Assembly: GCA_947371645.1 (NCBI GenBank)
Contig: CANBQJ010000224.1
Coordinates: 1-6,008, forward strand
Length of the DNA stretch: 6,008 nt
Origin: Burkholderiales bacterium
GTDB lineage: Bacteria; Pseudomonadota; Gammaproteobacteria; Burkholderiales; Burkholderiaceae
Direction: 5' to 3'
Positions within the stretch are counted from its first letter, which is position 1; every line of letters begins with the position of its first letter. This document shows positions 1 to 5,921 of the stretch, in pieces. The notes beneath the pieces were generated by a model. The model worked only from the letters and a program-made list of their open reading frames with translations, was not told where the DNA came from and made no database searches. A program made the position numbers and the translations under genes.

Positions 1-353
1 CCCAGCTCCTTGACCAGTTCGTACATGCGGTCTTGCGTCGGGCCGATGAACTCGGCGCCGGCCTCCACCACGAAGCGCTGGTAGGGGTAAGGCAGGGGCG
101 TGTTCATGCAGCGGCCGCCCACGCGGTCTCGCGCTTCCAGCAGCATCACCTGGCGCCCCGCCTTGACCAGGGCCCGTGCGCAGGCCAGACCGGCATAGCC
201 GCCCCCGATGACGATCACGTCGGTGTCGAAACTGCCTGTGAACGCCTGGCCCGTGGCGGCCTGGGCCGACTTGCTGGCGCCGGCGCTGAGCGTGGTGGCG
301 GCGACGGTGGCGCCGATCTGGCCCAGCCATTTGCGACGGTTGATGTGGGGCAT
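1..353 (-). CDS. Flavin monoamine oxidase family protein with Tat signal (N-terminal part, cut by window edge)
   Basis: FAD-dependent amine oxidase, expected to oxidise an amine to an imine/aldehyde with release of ammonia and H2O2. The visible 117 residues start at ATG 353, with GGAG about 7 nt upstream. Residues 5-11 (NRRKWLG) form a twin-arginine motif, followed by a weakly hydrophobic Ala/Thr-rich stretch and a likely cleavage site after AQA (residue 32), so export as a folded flavoprotein is likely. The mature part opens with DVIVIGGGYAGL (45-56), the Rossmann dinucleotide motif. Next come LLEARDRVGGR (71-81), with Glu73 placed to bind the ADP ribose, and AGAEFIGPTQDR, typical of monoamine oxidase/putrescine oxidase relatives. 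The substrate domain and C-terminal FAD contacts lie off the window, so the substrate cannot be read. The gene follows the ceramidase by 19 bp on the same strand and is probably co-transcribed with it. Family assignment is firm; a sphingoid-base substrate is inference from context only. Confidence 0.9.
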   Translation of the reverse strand, partial: MPHINRRKWLGQIGATVAATTLSAGASKSAQAATGQAFTGSFDTDVIVIGGGYAGLACARALVKAGRQVMLLEARDRVGGRCMNTPLPYPYQRFVVEAGAEFIGPTQDRMYELVKEL

Positions 354-372
354 GGTGATTCTCCGGTGTGGT

Positions 373-2397
373 TCAAGGGATCAAAAAGCTGGTGCTCTGG
401 CCATCAAAGGGCGTGATGTGCCCGGACCAATCTTTGGCGTCCCCATGGTGGACGATGCGGTACTGGCCGGGTGGCGTGCCCGGCGGGATGGCCCACTCGA
501 TGGTGGCCAGCGACGCGGTGAGCCCCTGGCGTCGCCAACGGTAGGTGGTAGACCAATCGCCGTCATCGGCCACCATCACCCAGTTGACGCCTTCGCGGCG
601 CTGGACCTCCAGGAACGTGCCTTGGCGGTGCAGCTTGTTGTGGGGGTGCCCGGTGCTGAAGCTGACGCGGACCGTCTGCCCTGTACGGTAACTGGGCAAG
701 GCCTGGTCGATCACGTCGCCAAACCCGTGGCCCCTGACGGGGGTGTCGGCGAGCACCCCGGCATAGAACTGGTGCTGCTGTGCCGCCAGCGAGCGCGGCC
801 TGAGCGCGTTCACGCTGGGCCGCGCGGCCGCCATGTCTTGCGCCAGTCGGTCAAGCTCCTGCATCCAGGCGGGCTGCGTCCAGCGCCCGAAGTGGGTGCT
901 GCCGCCCTCGTAATCCTGCACGTCGTACTCCTCGGGCGTCGTGATGTAGCCCGCGTAGGCATTGGCGTAACCGGCCACGATGACCTGGTGCAGGTCGACG
1001 CCCAAGGTCTGCGCCAGCTGCCGGCGGATGCGGTGGCCAGACATGATGGTCGGCTCGCCAGGCAGCCCCGCGATGTACACCGTGCCGATGCGCAGCAACT
1101 GCACCGGCAGCACTTGCGGCGTCCAGGGCGGCTGGTGCGTGCCCAGGGTCATGAAGACCTCTTTGGGCGCGTGGCACCGCCTGAGCGCATCACTGGCCGG
1201 GAACACCACCCGGCCCACCGCGGCCACAAAGGGGTTGGGCTGACCTTCATGGATGAAGGCCGGCCCCGGCCCGTCTTCGACGCTGCCTGCCGCGAAGGTC
1301 GTGCCCAGGGCCGCCGGACAGGTGTGCTGAACCTGAGGGCTGCCCGTGTAGCGTGGTTGCACGGCGATGCCACTCATGTCGATGTAGCGCATGCGGTGGT
1401 CCACACCGGGGCCCAGCACCTGGCCCGGCAAGGTGGACAAGGCCTGCGCCTTGTCGAACTGCCGCAAGCCGATCAGGCGGGTGTTTTCAAACTGGTCTTC
1501 GGTGGGCCCGCTGCCGGGCCGCAGGTTGAGGTTGGGGCTCATGTCGCCCGCCGCCGTCTGGGCAAAGGCGGCCACGAATGCCGGGGGCACCGGCTGCTGC
1601 ACATGCCTGACGCCATGCACATCGTGCTCCCAGTGCCAGGCCGCATAGCCCTTGTGGTCACCGCTGATCAAGGTGTTCTGGCTGGTCATGCTGGTGGCAT
1701 GGCTGGGGAACCAGCTGAGGGCGCCCACGTCGCGCTCGCCCTGGCGCAGCGTCATCACGCTCATCTCAGGGTCGATTTCCAGCGGGAAGGCAGCGCGGTC
1801 GGCTGCCGCATTGGCCCTGAAAGCTGGTGCAGACCGGTTGCGGCTGGCGTTCAGCAGTTCACCTTGGGCCCAGCGGACGCTGCCGGGTGCCCGGCTGTCG
1901 TGCGCCCTTTGCACCGCTTCGACGATGCCGTCCACGATGGCCTCGAAAGTGGCCGGGTGAAAGCCCAGCACCGTGAGGTTGTAGAGCAGGTCGTGCGAGT
2001 AGCCGCCCGGGCCTGAATGGGTGTGCGTGGCCGTGAGCATCACGTTGTGCTCGCCGTAGCGGCCACCGTACAAGGCGGACAGCCGCTGCATCACCGCCTG
2101 GTGGACGCTTTGCATGATGGCGCCCAGGTCCGACACCACAATCACGATGGCGTCGTGGCTGCCCAGGTCTTCCACCAGGAAGGCGCGGGCACGCAGTCGC
2201 TGGTGGATGCCCGTGGTCTGCTGCGTGAACTGGGCGTAGCCAAACATGCCGACGTCGGCCGCCTCGCCGGTGACGTCGCTCATGCCCACGCCCACGAGGT
2301 AGGACGCGCCCGCAGGCGCCAGCAACATGCACGTCAGGTAAAAACCCAGCAAGGCGCGCGCCAGGCGTGCAATAGAGAAGCGGTCAGGCAGGTTCAC
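373..2397 (-). CDS. Neutral ceramidase, secreted
   Basis: Hydrolyses the amide bond of ceramide to give sphingosine and a fatty acid; zinc-dependent and extracytoplasmic. From the GTG at 2397 the protein has 674 residues, close to the roughly 670 of the Pseudomonas aeruginosa enzyme. Residues 1-31 look like a Sec signal: basic RLAR, hydrophobic ALLGFYLTCMLLAP, cleavage after AGA. The mature start YLVGVGMSDVTGEAADVGM matches the family opening. Expected zinc ligands are present: the histidines of THTHSGPGG (124-132), His233 in PSHATS, Glu448 in LPGEPT and a Tyr near 481-484 in YANAYAGY. The nucleophile Ser287 lies in the GDMSPN motif. YEGGSTHFG (496-504) is also a family hallmark. The last ~130 residues form the usual beta-sandwich C-terminal domain, so the gene looks intact. 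Start choice: the reading frame continues upstream without a convincing start, ATG 2328 would lose most of the signal peptide, and GTG 2397 gives a complete one but lacks a clear Shine-Dalgarno. Confidence 0.93.
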   Translation of the reverse strand: MNLPDRFSIARLARALLGFYLTCMLLAPAGASYLVGVGMSDVTGEAADVGMFGYAQFTQQTTGIHQRLRARAFLVEDLGSHDAIVIVVSDLGAIMQSVHQAVMQRLSALYGGRYGEHNVMLTATHTHSGPGGYSHDLLYNLTVLGFHPATFEAIVDGIVEAVQRAHDSRAPGSVRWAQGELLNASRNRSAPAFRANAAADRAAFPLEIDPEMSVMTLRQGERDVGALSWFPSHATSMTSQNTLISGDHKGYAAWHWEHDVHGVRHVQQPVPPAFVAAFAQTAAGDMSPNLNLRPGSGPTEDQFENTRLIGLRQFDKAQALSTLPGQVLGPGVDHRMRYIDMSGIAVQPRYTGSPQVQHTCPAALGTTFAAGSVEDGPGPAFIHEGQPNPFVAAVGRVVFPASDALRRCHAPKEVFMTLGTHQPPWTPQVLPVQLLRIGTVYIAGLPGEPTIMSGHRIRRQLAQTLGVDLHQVIVAGYANAYAGYITTPEEYDVQDYEGGSTHFGRWTQPAWMQELDRLAQDMAAARPSVNALRPRSLAAQQHQFYAGVLADTPVRGHGFGDVIDQALPSYRTGQTVRVSFSTGHPHNKLHRQGTFLEVQRREGVNWVMVADDGDWSTTYRWRRQGLTASLATIEWAIPPGTPPGQYRIVHHGDAKDWSGHITPFDGQSTSFLIP

Positions 2398-2412
2398 AGC
2401 GGCATCAACATC

Positions 2413-2420
2413 ACTTAAGT
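2413..2420. promoter_or_regulatory. Palindrome ACTTAAGT in the ceramidase leader; possible operator
   Basis: A perfect 8-bp AT-rich palindrome lies just downstream of the predicted ceramidase transcription start, in otherwise GC-rich DNA. A second perfect palindrome, GGGCGCCC (2445-2452), sits in the -35/-10 spacer on the other side. Either could be a binding half for the divergent TetR protein, but 8-bp palindromes also arise by chance and no known operator consensus is recognised. Confidence 0.25.
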
Positions 2421-2430
2421 AGTCATGGCT

Positions 2431-2459
2431 AGCATAATGAGTTTGGGCGCCCGCGTGAA
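2431..2459 (-). promoter_or_regulatory. Candidate sigma70 promoter of the ceramidase-amine oxidase unit
   Basis: Read on the minus strand, TTCACG (2459-2454) and TATGCT (2436-2431) are separated by exactly 17 bp, each matching four of six consensus bases. Transcription would start near 2424, giving a leader of about 27 nt before GTG 2397. This supports the GTG start over the more distant upstream frame. A partial inverted repeat, TCAT-N10-ATGA (2423-2440), covers the -10 box and could be a regulator site. Prediction by eye only. Confidence 0.45.
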
Positions 2460-2502
2460 TCTGGGGTTTGCACGGCCTCGAACAAAGGGGGGTGCTGCCC
2501 CC

Positions 2503-2511
2503 TGCTAGACT
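2503..2511 (+). promoter_or_regulatory. Candidate extended -10 element for the TetR gene
   Basis: TGCTAGACT fits the extended -10 pattern TGnTAnnnT. It would start transcription near 2518, about 27 nt before the chosen ATG at 2545. No good -35 box lies 17 bp upstream. A G5/C5 dyad (2488-2492 with 2498-2502) abuts the element and could be an operator half or a chance GC hairpin. Weak prediction. Confidence 0.3.
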
Positions 2512-2544
2512 GGTTTGGCAGCCTTGCTGTGCCCTTTCAGCCCC

Positions 2545-3231
2545 ATGTCCGCCCCCCCCATCGACCCGACTGACCTCAGCCCCATGGCGGGCGCACCCAG
2601 GCTGGAACCCAACAAGGCGCCGGCACAAAAGCGCGCCCAGCAGACCTACGAATCGATCCTGCAGGCCACGGCCGAGCTGCTGGCCGAAGTGGGGGTGGAG
2701 CGCCTGTCCACCAACCTGGTGTGCAAGCGGGCTGCCGTGTCGCCGCCAGCCCTGTACCGCTACTTCCCCAACAAGTACGCGCTGCTGCACGAACTGGGCG
2801 TGCGCCTGATGAACGCGCAAAACGTGCTGATCGAGCGCCACCTGACGCCCGAAGTCTTGCTGAACCCGGTGGACGCCTTGCACCCCGCGCTGGTTCAGCT
2901 GTTCATGGCCACCCACCAGCTCACCCTGGACACGACCGCTGGCGTCTGGATCACCCGGGCCCTGCGCGCCGTGCCGACCTTGCAGGGCGTGCGCATCCAG
3001 TCACACCAGGCGGTGACGACAGAAATTCAGCAAGGCTTGACCTTGCTGTACCCGCACACCAACGCCGAACAGCTGCGCATCACCGTGCGCCTGTCGGTGG
3101 AGCTGATGTATGCGGCCATCGAGATGCTGTTTGACGATCCGGGCCTGGACCAGCACCAAGCGGCCGACACCACCGCCTGGGTGGTACACGACATGTTCGA
3201 CCGCATCGGCCTGGTCACCCCATTGACCTGA
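2545..3231 (+). CDS. TetR/AcrR family transcriptional regulator
   Basis: DNA-binding regulator of 228 residues. After a 30-residue proline-rich, probably disordered leader, the TetR DNA-binding domain runs from about residue 31 to 85. Helix 1 is in TYESILQATAELLAEVG. The helix-turn-helix is in LSTNLVCKRAAVSPPALYRYF (about 55-74), followed by the typical PNKYALLHEL. The remaining ~140 residues are the helical ligand-binding and dimer domain, too variable to name a ligand. ATG 2545 was chosen because it sits just behind the candidate promoter; TTG 2515 (10 residues longer) and ATG 2584 are alternatives, and none has a clear Shine-Dalgarno. The gene diverges from the ceramidase unit, the usual arrangement for a local repressor. 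The nearby EthA-type monooxygenase is a second possible target, because mycobacterial EthR is also TetR-type. Family is certain; targets are inferred. Confidence 0.92.
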   Translation: MSAPPIDPTDLSPMAGAPRLEPNKAPAQKRAQQTYESILQATAELLAEVGVERLSTNLVCKRAAVSPPALYRYFPNKYALLHELGVRLMNAQNVLIERHLTPEVLLNPVDALHPALVQLFMATHQLTLDTTAGVWITRALRAVPTLQGVRIQSHQAVTTEIQQGLTLLYPHTNAEQLRITVRLSVELMYAAIEMLFDDPGLDQHQAADTTAWVVHDMFDRIGLVTPLT

Positions 3232-3239
3232 GCCATGAG

Positions 3240-3264
3240 GCTTCAGCGCTTGAAGCGCGCTTCA
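3240..3264. terminator. Overlapping inverted repeats at the convergent gene ends; possible weak bidirectional terminator
   Basis: GCTTCA (3240-3245) pairs with TGAAGC (3251-3256) across a 5-nt loop. The right arm is itself the left half of a perfect 14-bp palindrome, TGAAGCGCGCTTCA (3251-3264). The two alternative hairpins share bases. They lie between and inside the ends of two convergent genes whose stops are 11 bp apart, where a shared terminator would be useful. Neither strand has a proper T-run after the stem, so intrinsic termination would be weak; part of the palindrome also encodes the last residues of the SRPBCC protein. Confidence 0.3.
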
Positions 3265-3701
3265 ATGGCCTGAGACCACCGCAGGTCATGTCGGTATGCG
3301 AAGTTGGCGGCGGGCCAGGCCAGCATGCACAAGACGCCGGTTGCGTACTCGACGTGGCGCAGGCTCGTCGTCCGCGCGTCCATCGCGGTCAGCTCCATGA
3401 CATGGCGGATCGTGGAACCCCACAGCCCGCCGCCCCACTCGATGCGATGGCGGTCGTTCTGGTAGACCACATTGGGCAGGAAGAGCCGCTTGACCCAGGG
3501 CGCTTCCAGGGTCATCAGGAAGCAAGCGCCTGGCGTCATGGGCCCCTTCTTGAATCGGCTGATGGCGCGCAAGCCAGGTGTCCAGTCCGGCCACGCGTCG
3601 ATGTCGGAGAGCAGCGCATACAAGGTGTCGATGTCGGTCTGAATCACACTGGTGTGATCGATCCAGGTTTGGCGGGGCGGCAGGGTGAAGGGTGTTTGCA
3701 T
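3243..3701 (-). CDS. SRPBCC family protein (polyketide cyclase/START-like fold)
   Basis: Small protein of 152 residues with the helix-grip SRPBCC fold, which forms a deep hydrophobic pocket for lipids or other hydrophobic ligands. Evidence is the N-terminal pattern: a beta strand (HTSVIQTDIDTLYALL), then SDIDAWPDWTPGL (32-44), the usual 'D...WPxWxPG' signature of the polyketide cyclase/dehydrase group. Further beta strands follow, including HRIEWGGGLWGSTIRHVMEL, and the protein ends in a basic C-terminal helix, WSQAIEARFKR. No signal peptide is visible, so it is probably cytoplasmic. Catalytic residues cannot be assigned; many members have no known reaction. ATG 3701 was chosen; an in-frame GTG at 3728 would add nine residues, and neither has a clear ribosome-binding site. 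It reads away from the monooxygenase gene and converges on the TetR gene. A role with the monooxygenase on a shared hydrophobic substrate is conjecture. Confidence 0.8.
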   Translation of the reverse strand: MQTPFTLPPRQTWIDHTSVIQTDIDTLYALLSDIDAWPDWTPGLRAISRFKKGPMTPGACFLMTLEAPWVKRLFLPNVVYQNDRHRIEWGGGLWGSTIRHVMELTAMDARTTSLRHVEYATGVLCMLAWPAANFAYRHDLRWSQAIEARFKR

Positions 3702-4084
3702 CGTTGCGGACGCGAGGTGTGGCGTCACATCGGGATCAGGTTGGCCTCAGTGTGGCCAGATTGAACGGGCTATCCGGCCGGCTCGGCCTCGGCGTGGTCA
3801 GCCGCCCCCCGGTTCACGGGGAAGGCAACTGTCGGCTGAGCGACCATGACCGGGACGGGCGCCAAGGGTTTGCGATGGGTGAGCCTCACACGCCAAGCCT
3901 GAGTCGCCGCACAGGCGTCCACGTCGGCCAAGCCAAACGAACCCTTGCCAAAACGTGCATTCCTGACGCCCGCAAGCGGGGGCCTTGTCGGGCGCACACC
4001 CCATCTGTCGCCCAGGCGTCCGCTCAGGCTGAGACACGCCGACAAGATGGCGCTGCGGACGCCTTTTGAGCCCGCGGCGGCGAT

Positions 4085-4113
4085 TTGACAACGATCATTT
4101 TCACTTGTACAGT
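4085..4113 (+). promoter_or_regulatory. Strong sigma70-type promoter of the monooxygenase gene
   Basis: A perfect -35 box TTGACA (4085-4090) is followed after exactly 17 bp by TACAGT (4108-4113), four of six matches to the -10 consensus. Transcription would begin near 4120, leaving a 70-nt leader. The stretch is distinctly AT-rich against its surroundings. Inverted hexamers AACGAT (4090-4095) and ATCGTT (4122-4127) flank the -10 region with centres 32 bp apart, about three helical turns. This is a plausible place for a repressor to bind. Confidence 0.65.
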
Positions 4114-4177
4114 CGCGCCCAATCGTTCTGGACGGCTTGTGCCACATCAAGCCATTCGGTCCGCGTGAACCTGACCT

Positions 4178-4184
4178 GGAGAAG
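4178..4184 (+). promoter_or_regulatory. Ribosome-binding site of the monooxygenase gene
   Basis: GGAGAAG ends 5 nt before the ATG at 4190 and supplies a near-consensus Shine-Dalgarno. It fixes the start at 4190; a nearer ATG at 4185 is out of frame. Confidence 0.75.
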
Positions 4185-4189
4185 ATGGC

Positions 4190-5668
4190 ATGTCTGAACA
4201 CTTTGATGTCCTGATCGTGGGCGCTGGCTTGTCCGGCATCGGTGCCGCGCGGCACCTGCGCAACCACTGCCCCGACAAGACTTTCGCCATCCTCGAAGGC
4301 CGCGAAGCCATGGGCGGCACCTGGGACTTGTTCCGCTACCCCGGCATCCGTTCCGACTCGGACATGTACACCCTGGGCTACAACTTCAAGCCCTGGACCG
4401 AACCCAAGGTCATCGCAGACGGTGACCGCATCCGCAACTACATCGAAGAGTCGGCCCGTGAGGGCGACGTGGCCAGGCACGTCCGCTACAGCCACAAGGT
4501 ATTGAAGGCCGACTGGTCCAGCGAGACCGCCAGCTGGACGCTGCAGGTCCAGAAGAAGGACGGCGAGACCGTGCAGATCAGCTGCAACTGGCTGATGATG
4601 TGCTCCGGCTACTACAACTACGAAGAAGGCTTCACGCCTGACTTCCCCGGCCGTGACACCTTCAAGGGCCAGGTCATCCACCCTCAGTTCTGGCCCGAGA
4701 AGCTGGACTACAGCGGCAAGCGCGTGGTGGTGATCGGCTCTGGCGCCACCGCCATCACCCTGATCCCGTCGATGACCGACAAGGCCCAGCACGTGACCAT
4801 GTTGCAGCGCACGCCCAGCTACGTGATCTCGGTGCCGCAGTTCGACCCGATGGTGCGCTTCCTGAGCAAGTTCCTGCCGGCGATGACGGTCTACAACATC
4901 AGCCGCGCCCGCAACAACTTCATCACGCAGTCGATCTTCAAGCTGTCGCGCAAGTACCCCAACTTCATGCGCAAGCTGCTGCTCAAGCAGGTGAAGGCGC
5001 AGGTGGGCCCGGACTTCGACATGAAGCACTTCACCCCGCCTTACAACCCCTGGGACCAGCGCCTGTGCGCCGTGCCCAATGGCGACATGTTCAAGGTGCT
5101 GCGCAAGGGCAAGGCTTCGGTGGTCACCGACCACATCGACCGCTTCGTGGACAAGGGCATCCTGCTCAAGTCCGGCCAGACGCTGGAAGCCGACATCATC
5201 GTCACTGCCACCGGCCTGAACCTGCGCCTGTTTGGCGGCATGGCCATGACGGTGGACGGCAAGGCCGTGGACATGAGCAAGCGCATCTCCTACAAGGGCC
5301 TGATGTTCAGCGACCTGCCCAACATGTCCAACACCCTGGGCTACACCAACGCCTCGTGGACGCTGAAGGCCGACCTGATCGCCGAATACGTGTGCCGCCT
5401 GATCAAGCACATGGACAAGACCGGCACGCAGATCGCGCAGCCCGTGCGCAATGACCCGTCCGTCAAGGAAGCCCCACTGCTGGACATGAGCTCGGGCTAT
5501 GTGGCGCGCGCCGCCGCCCACCTGCCCAAAGGCGCCGACAAGGCCCCCTGGAAGCTCTACCAGAACTACGCCCTGGACATGGAACAGCTGCGCAATGGCA
5601 AGCTCGACGATGGCGTGATGACCTTCAGCAAGGCCACGGGCGCCGGCACGCAACGCAAGGCCGCCTGA
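4190..5668 (+). CDS. ethA: Flavin-containing Baeyer-Villiger monooxygenase, EthA type
   Basis: FAD/NADPH enzyme that inserts one oxygen from O2 next to a ketone to make an ester or lactone; EthA relatives can also oxidise sulfur in thioamides. It has 492 residues, close to the 489 of Mycobacterium tuberculosis EthA, and from memory is collinear with it throughout. The FAD-binding motif GAGLSG is at 11-16, with the second family motif GTWDLFRYPGIRSD at 43-56. The diagnostic Baeyer-Villiger fingerprint FKGQVIHPQFWP is at 158-169, with His164 in place. The NADPH-binding motif GSGATA is at 183-188 and the conserved TATG at 339-342. YNPWDQRLC (285-293) and GYTNASWTLK (384-393) are typical of the EthA branch. 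No signal peptide; cytoplasmic. It has its own strong promoter, a good ribosome-binding site and a terminator, so it is probably monocistronic. The symbol marks the subfamily; the natural substrate, perhaps a long-chain or cyclic ketone, is unknown. Confidence 0.93.
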   Translation: MSEHFDVLIVGAGLSGIGAARHLRNHCPDKTFAILEGREAMGGTWDLFRYPGIRSDSDMYTLGYNFKPWTEPKVIADGDRIRNYIEESAREGDVARHVRYSHKVLKADWSSETASWTLQVQKKDGETVQISCNWLMMCSGYYNYEEGFTPDFPGRDTFKGQVIHPQFWPEKLDYSGKRVVVIGSGATAITLIPSMTDKAQHVTMLQRTPSYVISVPQFDPMVRFLSKFLPAMTVYNISRARNNFITQSIFKLSRKYPNFMRKLLLKQVKAQVGPDFDMKHFTPPYNPWDQRLCAVPNGDMFKVLRKGKASVVTDHIDRFVDKGILLKSGQTLEADIIVTATGLNLRLFGGMAMTVDGKAVDMSKRISYKGLMFSDLPNMSNTLGYTNASWTLKADLIAEYVCRLIKHMDKTGTQIAQPVRNDPSVKEAPLLDMSSGYVARAAAHLPKGADKAPWKLYQNYALDMEQLRNGKLDDGVMTFSKATGAGTQRKAA

Positions 5669-5704
5669 CCCCCGCCGCAGCCGGGCGCCTTGCCTCCAGC
5701 CCCC

Positions 5705-5741
5705 AGGGCCTGCCACCCACGCGGTGCAGGCCCTTGTTGTT
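5705..5741 (+). terminator. Intrinsic terminator after the monooxygenase gene
   Basis: AGGGCCTGC (5705-5713) pairs perfectly with GCAGGCCCT (5726-5734), and an inner ACC/GGT can extend the stem past a one-base bulge. The T-rich tail TTGTTGTT (5734-5741) follows at once. It sits 36 bp past the stop codon and before the secB promoter region, so it should separate the two transcription units. Confidence 0.75.
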
Positions 5742-5813
5742 GGTGGGCGCGTCAGCGATGGCCCCGGCGCAAACCCTGAAGCCGGGTGTCGCCGACCGGT
5801 CACGCTGCTGCGC

Positions 5814-5819
5814 CATAAT
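5814..5819 (+). promoter_or_regulatory. Candidate -10 box of secB
   Basis: CATAAT matches five of six bases of the -10 consensus and lies in an AT-rich island between the upstream terminator and secB. No convincing -35 box lies 16-18 bp upstream. The leader to the secB ATG would be about 95 nt. Nothing else is recognised in 5742-5921 apart from a 6-bp hairpin CCCGGC/GCCGGG (5763-5786). Confidence 0.35.
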
Positions 5820-5921
5820 TCACCGCCAGTTTCAGTGGCTTTTCGCGATTGGCTTGGACCCTCACCGGCGCATCCCGCGCCCCTGGCTCGCGCACCACAT
5901 CAACCCTAGGACTTTTTCACC

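Larger units (their letters stand above)
3702..4189. other. Non-coding divergent region between the SRPBCC and monooxygenase genes
   Basis: These 488 bp contain no convincing gene on either strand: the open frames give Arg/Gly/Pro-rich, low-complexity translations without a recognisable family. Features seen are a TGGCC/GGCCA inverted repeat (3752-3768), a CCGGCCGG palindrome (3774-3781), a 5-bp hairpin CCCCG/CGGGG (3807-3821), a small hairpin CCCGCAAGCGGG (3969-3980) and the monooxygenase promoter (4085-4113). The SRPBCC promoter should lie here, but no good pair of boxes was found for it. The gap is long compared with the others in this window, so it may hold regulator sites, a small RNA or a decayed gene; nothing seen decides between these. 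Confidence 0.6.

Noticed and set aside
208..2016. Long plus-strand open frame of about 600 codons opposite the ceramidase
   Set aside because: The translation is rich in Arg, His, Gly, Val and Ala with no recognisable domain, and it lies antisense to a ceramidase with all catalytic motifs. It is the expected by-product of high-GC codon bias.
2398..2916. N-terminal extension of the ceramidase frame by some 170 residues
   Set aside because: The extension runs antisense through the TetR DNA-binding domain, has no domain of its own, and would bury the signal peptide inside the protein.
3807..3821. CCCCG-GTTCA-CGGGG hairpin resembling a tRNA T-arm
   Set aside because: The loop has five bases instead of seven, and no acceptor, anticodon or D-arm can be built around it.
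3969..3980. CCCGCAAGCGGG hairpin as a terminator
   Set aside because: The stem is only four to five base pairs, there is no T-run on either strand, and no gene ends nearby.
3798..4091. Possible small proteins in the long gap, on both strands
   Set aside because: The translations are Arg/Gly/Pro-rich without hydrophobic pattern, ribosome-binding site or family resemblance, and the minus-strand frame overlaps the -35 box of the monooxygenase promoter.
3770..5803. Long minus-strand open frame of about 680 codons opposite the monooxygenase
   Set aside because: Its composition is biased, with repeated Val/His/Gln/Leu runs and no family motif, and it is antisense to a complete monooxygenase. It also spans the promoter and terminator of that gene.
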